This document shows, one piece after another, positions 55,691 through 64,000 of a DNA stretch of 64,000 nt. The position numbers and the translations under genes were made by a program. Source of the stretch: Rhyacophila brunnea (taxonomy: Eukaryota; Arthropoda; Insecta; Trichoptera; Rhyacophilidae); NCBI GenBank assembly GCA_022495005.1, contig JAGYXB010001999.1:62001-126000 (forward strand). Reading direction: 5' to 3'. The notes beneath the pieces were generated by a model that had not been told where the DNA came from, did not search any database, and saw nothing but the letters and a program-made list of their open reading frames with translations. Position 1 is the stretch's first letter, and every line of letters begins with the position of its first letter.

Positions 55691-56399
55691 AAAAACTTTT
55701 CCCGTACATATTAAAAGTCACAAGCTTTTTTTAGCTTTTTTATCGATAAGTTGGACCGACGTCTTTAGGACATTCCCAGATGTTACGGTTTGCATCCTAT
55801 ATTTCTTCGCCTCATGAACACGTTGATCGGGTACAATTATTCAAGTTCAGTTATTTTTGAACGGAGAATTTCTTAGATTTTCATTTAAATATCGCCCAAA
55901 TCTTCAATAAATAATTTAGTCTTTAACATTTGTATAGTATTGTATTTATGTATCAGTTGGCTATATCCAATTGAAACGGACAAAACTGGTTCTGATTATT
56001 ATTTAATATGGAATAAATTCTTAATATATATTGAGTATCATATTAATTGACCATTCATCGTTTACCTTGACTAGTAAATAAGATAATCTTCTAAATATAA
56101 TGTCAAAGAGGAGATTGGCAGTTACTAATAACGCGAATCGATTTATTATTCCATTCGCGAGAAAGTGAAAAATTAGCGGCACCTTTAAATAAAATTATTA
56201 AAATTATAAATGAAATTAGTTGGCCTGTAATTTTATTTTAACTAATATGTTATGAGCATTATATTATGCAATTTTAATATCACATTATGAAGAAATAGGA
56301 AATATTCAGTTGTTGTACAAAAATATTATTTACAATAAATACCTTAAACTAAAGTTGAATTAACTTAAAGTTGAACTAATTAACCAAGAGATATCACGA
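55691..56399. other. unassigned AT-rich stretch
   Basis: Nothing recognised. Confidence 0.3.
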
Positions 56400-56640
56400 A
56401 GAGTTGAAGCTGTCGAGATTTTGTGACTGTATAGACGCATCCTCAAAATTCCCTGGACTGACCGGGTGACAAATGTTGAAGTTATCATTCGAATGGGAAA
56501 GGACCGAGAAGTTCTGCGTAGTATCAAAACCAGGAAACTACAGTACCTCGGCCACATTATGATAGGACAAAAGTACATCATTTCCCAACTTGTCATTCAA
56601 GGAAAGATAAGAAGAAAGATGTTAAAGTGTGATCTGTAAA
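56400..56640 (+). pseudogene. LINE C-terminal fragment (third ORF2 lineage)
   Basis: The frame gives EIL-stop-LYRRILKIPWTDRVTN, VEVIIRMGKDREVLRSIKTR, KLQYLGHIMIGQKYIISQLV, IQGKIRRK. This arrangement is the well-known C-terminal region of many arthropod LINE ORF2 proteins. The in-frame TGA just before LYRR, and the loss of everything upstream, make it a pseudogene. It is less decayed than the other fragments after the stop, with about 75 clean codons to the TAA near 56638. Confidence 0.88.
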
Positions 56641-57344
56641 CACATGTACCGTTTAAAAAAAAAAGTTTTTTTCCGGTTAGGTACATGGTCAAATACGCGC
56701 GTTAACATGATCTTACTCCCTACTTCAGTTTTAGTTTGTCAATTTATGGCTACGGCCGTATGTTGTAGCTTGACCACTGGGGAATGCCAAAAGAAATGGC
56801 GTATTTCAAAAAAACACTACCTTATTCTTAGGTCAATAATTATTATAAAGCAATCATTATTTGTAAGATGTTTATCACACTTGAATGGTCAAAGACATGG
56901 CTTATAATTAGTATCTTTAGAATTATCTTCAAATGTGTAAGTCTTGCCCATTTTTTGAATAATAAAATGTCTAATTCTTGTCAAATTTGGGATCACAGAG
57001 ATTATCAATATAATTTTTTATCGTACATATTTCACTATAATAATGTCGACATAAATTATACCTACTAATGGTTTTATAAATGCGTTTAAAAATTAATAAA
57101 TGTAAAAAATCTTAACACCACTGCACATGCATGTACTGAAATATGACTATATTCTAAAGCATTAGAGCGAGAGGTTTAAAAGAATACTATTTTATATAAT
57201 AAAAATACTTTATGCAGTCATCAAATGTTTAAAATAAATATAAAGGATGATAAGGCTTCAAAATTATATAAATAGATTATCTACAACGTTTAATGAATGT
57301 CCAGGATCATGCTTTGAAAATACAATAAAAGCTCCATTTTGACC
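56641..57344. other. unassigned stretch
   Basis: A 92-codon plus-strand frame (56629-56907) includes VCQFMATAVCCSLTTGECQK but matches no family I can name. Confidence 0.3.
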
Positions 57345-57392
57345 TACGCTGAGCATGTCCGCCCTTAAGGGTGGCACTTTGCCTTGGGACGT
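57345..57392 (+). mobile_element. possible D-type right terminus
   Basis: CTTTGCCTTGGGACGTTACTG resembles the D right end (TTGTCTTGGGACGTCACTG). The left partner was not found. Confidence 0.35.
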
Positions 57393-58234
57393 TACTGCCA
57401 AAAATGCTATTATTTTAAAGGTTTCAGGACGAAAAATATGCATGTAGGTAGGTGCCTAGTATAGTTTTTTTTTTTATCAGATAAACCAAATGGCAACACT
57501 GCCGTGCACCTAAATACGTTTTTGCTAAATACATAGTCAGTAAATACACGAATAATAATTAACGAAAATGATAAACGAATTAATAATTGTTTTGTTACCA
57601 CGAAGTTCGCAATACTGCTCTGTTACGTAAAAAACAGTGTTTTTGGTTTGGGCGAAATGAGAACCCAAGTTTTAAAATAACGTTTTTTTATATTAATGTA
57701 AAATTATTAGATTGTTCTGACATAATCTCTAAATACATTTCACTAAAACTCTTTTCACTTAGCAGGGCAGAATACTCACGTACTGGGTGCTCCCAAAACT
57801 TAACAATAGAGGTTTTTTTTAATTCATAGAATTTAGTGTAAAGGTTACGGGTAGTATTATTGTTCTTTGGATACAAATATGTTATCCAAAATTGAGTAGG
57901 TATAGGATTGTTAGTGTGTTAGTACATATTGCAAGATATAGTGGGACGGGAAAGACGGGGTAAGATCAGTCGAATGGAAACAAAATGCACATTATTCTCT
58001 ATTTTGAATGGACGATGACGTCACTAAGAGACACCATGTGCATTTGTGAACGTCGCCACACATGGTTTACGCGCAACTCACCACCGACGTTTAATTTTTA
58101 TTTTTTTGAACTGAAACTTTTTTACGCGAAACTTCGCGTGAGAGTGAATATCGCTAATATGTGACGAAAAATCACCCTGATTGAACAAACGAAATAAAAA
58201 TCAAAGGTATATAATATTATAATACCATATATGG
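57393..58234. other. unassigned stretch
   Basis: A mixed-composition segment at 57950-58160 (ACGCGAAACTTCGCGT hairpin at 58124) stands out but has no assigned function. Confidence 0.3.
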
Positions 58235-58387
58235 CAGGGCTTCCCAAACTTTTTCTGCAATGGAACACTTTGCAAACCCGGAAATTTTAACGGAAAGCTT
58301 AGCTTATTTTTTAGGTTGGGTAATTCCTACTAGTAAAAATTAAAAACAATGGCATTAAAACACATTATTTATTTAGTAACAATTTTT

Positions 58388-58586
58388 GGTACTGTTCGGT
58401 TATACGGAATACAGCGGAAAACGCATTTTGAAAATAGCCGATAAACTGGATTATATGTTAGTTTGGGTTAGTTTAGGTTAGGTTGGGTTAGGTTAGGTTA
58501 GGTTAGGTTAAACTAACAAATAATCCAGTTTATCGGCTATTTTCAAAATGCGTTTTCCCCTGTATTCCGTACAACCGAACAGTACC
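58388..58586. mobile_element. TTAGG-loop foldback (type T1), copy 2
   Basis: Two 74-bp arms (58388-58461 and 58513-58586) begin GGTACTGTTCGGTTATACGG and match copy 1 at 28.3 kb almost base for base. The loop (58462-58512) is a TTAGG/TTGGG/TTTAGG array. The flanking duplication CAATTTTT is perfect over 8 bp (58380-58387 and 58587-58594). It inserted into the hAT element at 58235-59212. Confidence 0.95.
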
Positions 58587-58650
58587 CAATTTTTAAATAT
58601 AAAACTATAATATAATATAAACATAAAAAAAATATGAACAAATAAAGCAC

Positions 58651-59061
58651 TTATGACTTTGATGATTTTGAGTTCTTGAATTGCATAGCTTCATGATAAC
58701 AGGCATTGGTAAGTTGCATTCTAATATCTGGGGTGGCGTCGGCGTCGAGCCTGTTCCTGCACTTTGACTTCGTTGCAGCATAAAAAGAATACCCTGCTTC
58801 GCATAATAGGCTTGAGAAAACGGAAATAAAACAATAATAGCTTGTTTTGAAAAATTGTGGTACTCTTCTGATAAACTCGCCCAGAAATCATAAGGCTGAT
58901 GTTTGTATTATTGTTTTAAATCAGAGTCACTAATTAAATCAATGAGATTTTCATAGTCACTTGCGCTTAAGCCTACTTGTTTAGCTGTCACGTAAAATGG
59001 ATTCCGAACCCAGGAATCGTCCTTACTAGTTTTCGGAAAATATTGAAAAAGTAGATTCTTT
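58651..59061 (-). pseudogene. hAT transposase C-terminal remnant (ZBED5-like)
   Basis: The minus strand encodes KNLLFQYFPKTSKDDSWVRN-PF, then LSASDYENLIDLISDSDLKQ, a stop (TAA), PYDFWASLSEEYHN, then after a frame change SLLCEAGYSFYAATKSKCRN-RLDADATPDIRMQLTNAC and a stop at 58651-58653. The YFP...W.RNPF block and the F..L...K.K.RNRL....D.R..LTN block are the hallmark of the C-terminal (dimerisation, RNase-H end) region of hAT transposases of the ZBED5/SCAND3-like group. An internal stop and a frameshift make it non-functional. It is the only trace of transposase protein in the window. Confidence 0.85.
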
Positions 59062-59212
59062 ACTTATTTTGGTTTTACTATTTTACTTCTACTTAGTAGA
59101 AGATCTTTAAAAATGTGTTGCAGTGTATAGAACCTTTCCAAATTGTCGCGGAACACCTATTCAGGTTCGGCGGAACACTAGTGTTCCGCGGAAGATAGTT
59201 TGGGAAACCCTG

Positions 59213-59799
59213 TATGGTATCGATACATAGACCTTTCGATTAGCGGCCAATTCCGTTTTTGCAGACAAGGGTAGAGTACCTATACGTTTTATAACTTTCC
59301 TTTTGTTTTGCACCTTTTAATATACTCATGCTATGCCTCTTTGCCTGATTACCTCGCATAAAATTATATCATTGAATAAGTGTATTAAATAAGGCTCTAA
59401 GTACCAAAAAGTAGTATTGCCTGTAGTTACAAAATACCGAGTCATTGCAGTAAAATTTCATGAAGAAGACCTTTTGAAAAATGTAGTTTTACAGTGTGAA
59501 GCAATCATGGCAGATTCTATAATATTAGGTATTAAGAACTCGCAAGTGTCAACATACCATCGTCAGCTATTTTATATTGAATGCCGTTAACCACTGCAGT
59601 GCTACTTACACCATTATAAATAAAACACGCCAACGGACTTACAACGTCGACAAGTTTAATTATTTTGCTGTGTTTTTTTGACTTGCTTGAGGCACTTAGA
59701 CTATAGTTGAAGTTATTGGCGTTGGTATGTAGAATATTTTTCTATAAATATGTCAGTTTTTATTAATTTGGTACTTAGCGCCTTAATTAATACACGTAT
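59213..59799. other. unassigned stretch
   Basis: AT-rich, no feature. Confidence 0.3.
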
Positions 59800-59893
59800 T
59801 CATATGATATTCACTTGTATTAATATATTATGTAGAAATAAATAAATAGATACATAATATATGTAAATATTTAATATTTTTAAATATATACAC

Positions 59894-59921
59894 TTATATA
59901 TATATATATATATATATATAG
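59894..59921. repeat. (TA)n microsatellite
   Basis: About 14 TA units. It provides the low-complexity tail of the open frame that ends upstream of it on the minus strand. Confidence 0.85.
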
Positions 59922-59924
59922 ATA

Positions 59925-60177
59925 TCTCTTCTCGTTCTAAGTTGATCTTACGCGACGGCACACCAGGTATTTGTTGAACATTTTGTAATTGTTGATCTAC
60001 CCTGATTTGTTGCTCCATTGCCAAAGATGACATACGAAATTGATCCGTTTGGAGCAACAAAAGTCTCGATCTATTAATAGAAGCCCCGCCCATTTTCCCC
60101 TCCCATATACATTTTACTCTTTTAGCTTCTGTTGATCCAATTTGAATGAACCAATCAGAGGGCTTCTTGTTCGGCAT
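59925..60177 (-). CDS. hypothetical open frame, about 85 codons of protein-like sequence
   Basis: From the ATG at 60175-60177 the minus strand reads PSDWFIQIGSTEAKRVKCIW, EGKMGGASINRSRLLLLQTD and MEQQIRVDQQLQNVQQIPG, ending in LEREEI before the TA microsatellite. Base composition is richer in GC than both flanks, and the Gln/Leu-rich middle could form a helix. I do not recognise the family. It could be an exon, a piece of a transposon protein, or a chance frame. The continuation to 59800 is a translation of TA repeats and should not be counted. Confidence 0.3.
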
Positions 60178-60337
60178 TGGTTTGAATGCATGTGACGCAT
60201 TTGTTTACTCCTAAAAGATTCGTTCAAGAACATTTTTATGATTTGCACTCTAATGAAATCAATACAACCGCGCAACTAATAAATAGATATTTGCGATTGC
60301 ACTTTTCAAGAGAATCTTCGCTGAGATTTATTCTATC

Positions 60338-60522
60338 AGGGGTCATCCATATATTATGTCACGCTCTAGAAGGGGTCTAATTTATTATAATGTGATGATT
60401 TCTGACGAATGTGGCGGGGGAGGACATAATAAAAACAGAGTGGTAAAGGTTGTGACGATAGGCGGGGGGGGGGGGGGCTAAAATAGCTAAAATCATGTGA
60501 CGTCGTATATGAACGGCCCCTT
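60338..60522. mobile_element. 185-bp MITE with GGGGTCAT/GGGGCCGT ends
   Basis: The left end AGGGGTCATCCATATATTAT-GTCACGC and the right end, inverse of AAGGGGCCGTTCATATACGA-CGTCAC, are diverged terminal repeats sharing GGGG.C.T.CATATA..A.GTCAC. The middle has GGCGGGGGAGGACATAATAA and a G run at about 60464-60478. A common short DNA-transposon type in animals; the superfamily is not assigned. Confidence 0.72.
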
Positions 60523-60589
60523 ACAGTTTACTTGATAATTTGACTTGGTAATTGTTCTAAGAATAAATGGGAAAGGCTGATGTGGGTTG

Positions 60590-63500
60590 ACACCAGTAGC
60601 GAAGGGCGGAGGTAGGCTGTAAAAATCCGACATAAATAGGACATATTATATTAACTAATAATTGTTCTAAATATAAATAAAGTAGACTGATGTAGGTTGA
60701 CACCAGTAGAGAATGGTGGAAGTAGGCTGTTAAAATTAGCCACAAATAGTGCACACTCAATTTTGTTAACTAATAATAAATTGTTCTTAATACAAATACG
60801 GTAGACTGATGTGGATTGACAACAGTAGCTAAGGGTGGAGGTAGGCTGTTAAAATCCACCGTAAATATTGCACACCGGTAGCGATGGGTCGAGGTAGGCT
60901 GTTAAAATCCACCATAAAGAGTGCATACCAATAGCGATGGGTGGAGGTAGGCTGTCAAAATCCGCCATAAATAGTGCACACAATTTTTTTTTAACTAATA
61001 ATTTTTCTAAATATAAATAGGTAACAAATTGTTTTGAATGTAAATAGGGGAGATTGATATGGGTGGACAACAGTAGCGAAGGGCGGAGAAAGGCTGTTAA
61101 TATCCGCCATAAATAGCGCATATTAACTTTTCCTAAACTAATAATTGTTAGTTATGGTGTAGCGAAGGTTTGAGGTGGGCTGTTAAAATCCACCATAAAT
61201 AGTGCACACTGGTAGCGATGGGTCGAGGTAGGCTGTTAAAATCCGCCATGAATAGTGTACACTAAAGTCTGTTAAACTAATTGTTCTAAATATGAATAGG
61301 GTAGACTGATGTAGGTCGACATCAGTTGCGAAGGGTGGAGGTAGGCTGTTATTATCCACCATAAATAGCAAACATTAAATATTGTTGAAATAATTGTTCT
61401 AAATATGAATAGAGTAGACTGATATGAGTTGACACTAGAAGCGAAGAGTGGAGGTGGGCTGTTAAAATCAGCCATGAATGGTGCACACTAAATTCTGTTA
61501 AACTAATTGTTCTAAATATGAATAGGGTAGACTGATGTAGGTCGACACCTGTCACAAAGGGTGGAGGTAGGCTGTTATTATCCTCCATAAACAGCACAAT
61601 TAAATATTGTTAAAGTAATTGTTCTAAATATGAAAAGGGTAGACTGATATGAGTTGACAGCAGTAGCGAAGGGTGAAAGTAGGCTGTCAAAATCCACCAT
61701 AAACAGTGCACACCAATAGCGATGGGTGGAGGTAGGCTGTCAAAATCCGCCATAAATAAATAGTGCACACAATCTTTTTTTAACTAATAATTTTTCTAAA
61801 TATAAATAGGTAATAAATTGTTTTAAATGTAAATAGGGTAGATTGATATGGGTGGACAACAGTAGCGAAGGGCGGAGAAAGGCTGTTAATATCCGCCATA
61901 AATAGCGCATATTAACTTTTCCTAAACTAATAATTGTTAGTTATGGTGTAGCGATGGTTTCAGGTAGGCTGTTAAAATCCACCATTAATAGTGCACACTG
62001 GTAGCGATGGGTCGAGGTAGGCTGTTAAAATCCGCCATGAATAGTGTACACTAAAGTCTGTTAAACTAATTGTTCTAAATATGAATAGGGTAGACTGATG
62101 TAGGTCGACATCAGTTGCGAAGGGTGGAGGTAGGCTGTTATTATCCACCATAAATAGCAAACATTAAATATTGTTAAAGTAATTGTTCTAAATATGAATA
62201 GGGTAGACTAATATGAGTTGACAGCAGTAGCGAAGGGTGAAGGTAGGCTGTTAAAATCCGCCATAAATAGTGCATACTAACTTCTGTTAAACTAATTGTT
62301 CTGAAATATACCCTATAAATATAAATACCCTATAAATAGTGTAGACTGATGTGGGTTGACACCAATAGCGAAAGGTGAAGGTAGGTTGTTAAAATCCACC
62401 AGAAATAGTGCACATTAAATTTTGTTAAACTAATCGTTCTAAATATAAATAGGGTAGACTGATGTTGGTGGACACGAGTAGCAAAGGGTGGAGGTAGGCT
62501 GTTAAAATCCTCCGTAAACAGTGCACACCAGTAGCGATGTGTGGTGGTAGGCTGTTAAAATCTGCCATAAATAGTGCACACTAAATTCTGTTAAACTAAT
62601 TGTTCTAAATATAAATAAGGTATATGAATGTGGGTTGACACCAGTAGCAGAGGGTGGAGGTAGGCCGTTAAATCCACCCTGAATAGTACACACTAAATTT
62701 TGTTAAACTAATTCTTCCAAATATGAATAGGGTAGACTGATATGAGTTGACACCAGAAGCGAAGGGGGGAAGTAGGCTGTTAATTCCGTCATAAATAGTG
62801 CACACTAACTTTTGTGAAACTAATTGTTCTGAATATAAATAGCCTAGACTGATGTAGGTTGACACCAGTAGCGAAAGGTGGAGGTAAGCTGTTAAAATCC
62901 ACCAGAAATAGTACACATTAAATTCTGTTAAACTAATTGTTCTAAATATGAATAGGGTAGACTGATGTTGGTCGACACCAGTCGCAAAGGGTGGAGATAG
63001 GCTGTTATTATCCGCCATAAATAGCACACATTAAATATTGTTAAAGTTATTGTTCTAAATATGAATAGGGTAGACTGATATGAGTTGACACCAGAAGCGA
63101 AGCGTAGAGGTAGGCTGTTAAAATCCACCAGAAATAGTGCACAATAAATTTTGTTAAACTAATTGTTCTAAATATAAATAGGGTAGACTGATGTTGGTGG
63201 ACACCAGTCGGGAAGGGTGGAGGTAGGCTGTTGAAATCCACCGTAAATATTGCACACCAGTATTGATGTGTGGTGGTAGGCTGTTAAAATCAGCCATAAA
63301 TAGTGCACACTAAATTCTGTTAAACTAATTATTCTAAATATTTATAGGGTAGACTGATGTAGGTCGACACCAGTCGGGAAGGGTGGAGGTAGGCTGTTAT
63401 TATCCGCCATAAAGAGCACAATTAAATATTGTTTAAGTAATTGTTCTAAATATGAATAGGGTAGACTGATATGAGTTGATAGCAGTAGCGAATTGTGAAA

Positions 63501-63865
63501 ATTGGCTATTAAAATCCGCCATAAATAGTGCACACTAACTTCTGTTAAACTAATTGTTCTGAAATATACCCTATAAATATAAATACCTTATAAATAGGGT
63601 AGACTGATGTAGGTTGACACCAATAGCGAAGGGTGAATGTAGGCTGTAAAATTCACCAGAAATAGCGCATATTAACTTTTCCTAAACTAATAATTGTTAG
63701 TTATAGTGTAGCGAAGGTTTGAGGTAGGCTGTTAAAATCCACCATAAATAGTGCACACCGGTAGCGATGGGTCGAGATAGGCTGTTAAATCCGCCATAAA
63801 TATAGTACACTAAAATCTGTTAAACTAATTGTTCTAAATATGAATAGGGTAGACTGATGTAAGGT
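60590..63865. repeat. satellite of about 34 units derived from the F-family terminus
   Basis: Units start with CAGTAGCGAAGGGTGGAGGT-AGGCTGTTAAAATCCGCC and ATAAATAGTGCACAC, which is the F MITE terminal repeat. They continue AAATTCTGTTAAACTAATTG, TTCTAAATATGAATAGGGTA and GACTGATGTGGGTTGACAC. The long unit is about 113-116 bp. Short units of about 50 bp contain the F part alone (for example near 60868-60960 and 62510-62570). Blocks repeat at a higher order: about 60955-61390 is nearly identical to about 61740-62175, an offset of about 785 bp. Stop-poor minus-strand frames in the array are only a by-product. Confidence 0.93.
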
Positions 63866-64000
63866 GGAGGTGGGCTGTTAAGTTTAGACATAAATAGTAC
63901 ACAATAAACTTTGTCAGTCATGCTTATTTGTATTAATTGAACAAATAATACAAATTGCACATAGTGATGGTAAGTTTTTAAAATTCAATTAAACCATGCA
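63855..64000. mobile_element. family F MITE, copy 7, cut by window edge
   Basis: AAGGTGGAGGTGGGCTGTTA leads into AATAAACTTTGTCAGTCATG, then TTTTTAAAATTCAATTAAAC, the F body that the satellite units lack. The satellite therefore ends at, and is in the same orientation as, the left terminus of an F element. Confidence 0.8.

Larger units (their letters stand above)
58235..59212 (-). mobile_element. hAT element with decayed transposase and nested foldback
   Basis: The ends CAGGGCTTCCCAAACTTTTT and the inverse of CAGGGTTTCCCAAACTATCT are hAT-type termini. TATGG flanks both sides (58230-58234 and 59213-59217); a full 8-bp duplication is not evident. GGAACACT and TGTTCCGCGG words sit at both subterminal ends. 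Inside lie a minus-strand transposase remnant (58651-59061) and a TTAGG foldback (58388-58586). Confidence 0.88.

Noticed and set aside
58388..58586. True telomere or telomere-proximal sequence
   Set aside because: The TTAGG tracts are short, degenerate, and bounded by element arms and target duplications.
60557..63533. A cluster of 60-120 codon minus-strand frames with SLPPPFATGV- and STLFIFRTIS-like repeats
   Set aside because: They are translations of the satellite units; frame and length change with unit length, and no start or regulatory context is shared.
60590..63865. CRISPR array
   Set aside because: Repeats are over 50 bp, spacers are themselves repeated, and the context is eukaryotic.

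Overview
No host gene, rRNA or clean tRNA is supported in this 64 kb. The window is AT-rich, intergenic-looking animal DNA built largely from transposable-element copies. The organism is probably an arthropod. The TTAGG pentamer, the canonical insect telomere unit, recurs (only inside mobile elements here), several elements are of hAT and pogo type, and the many GTAGGTACCTA-like words recall hemipteran (aphid-like) genomes. The last point is recollection and inference, not a measurement. All longer open frames are broken transposon genes, translations of repeats, or chance frames in AT-rich DNA.

Layout. 0-13 kb: hairpin elements (562-933, 2122-2268, 8144-8395), tRNA-derived SINEs, a pogo-like MITE (6859-7455), an 8-bp-TSD MITE (H, 5733-6099) inside an inverted tRNA-like element (C), a hAT-like element carrying a LINE 3' end (9039-9858), and a second C copy split by two MITEs (10595-11173 and 11248-11637). 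13-29 kb: Foldback-like element with tandem-repeat arms (14358-14968), G-family repeats, a hAT element with a perfect 8-bp TSD (16793-17660), a 5'-truncated LINE with a 10-bp TSD (17864-18756), other LINE remnants, a second pogo-like MITE, several F-family hAT MITEs and a TTAGG foldback. 29-45 kb: AT-rich DNA with more MITEs, a 15-bp minisatellite (35942-36084), F copies and a hAT MITE (41375-41870). 44-60 kb: nested repeats (D inside E, with an empty-site paralogue at 4.8-5.2 kb), the second H copy, LINE fragments and a hAT element (58235-59212) that holds both a decayed transposase and a TTAGG foldback. 60.6-64 kb: a satellite of about 34 units whose unit starts with the F-family terminal inverted repeat and which runs into an F element at the right edge.

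Nothing here forms a pathway. The interactions are between mobile elements: non-autonomous hAT-like elements (8-bp duplications, short or long terminal repeats) dominate, LINE fragments land in them, and at least one terminal repeat has been amplified into satellite DNA. The most unusual signals are the F-derived satellite and the repeated occurrence of telomere-type TTAGG tracts in the loops of otherwise different foldback elements.
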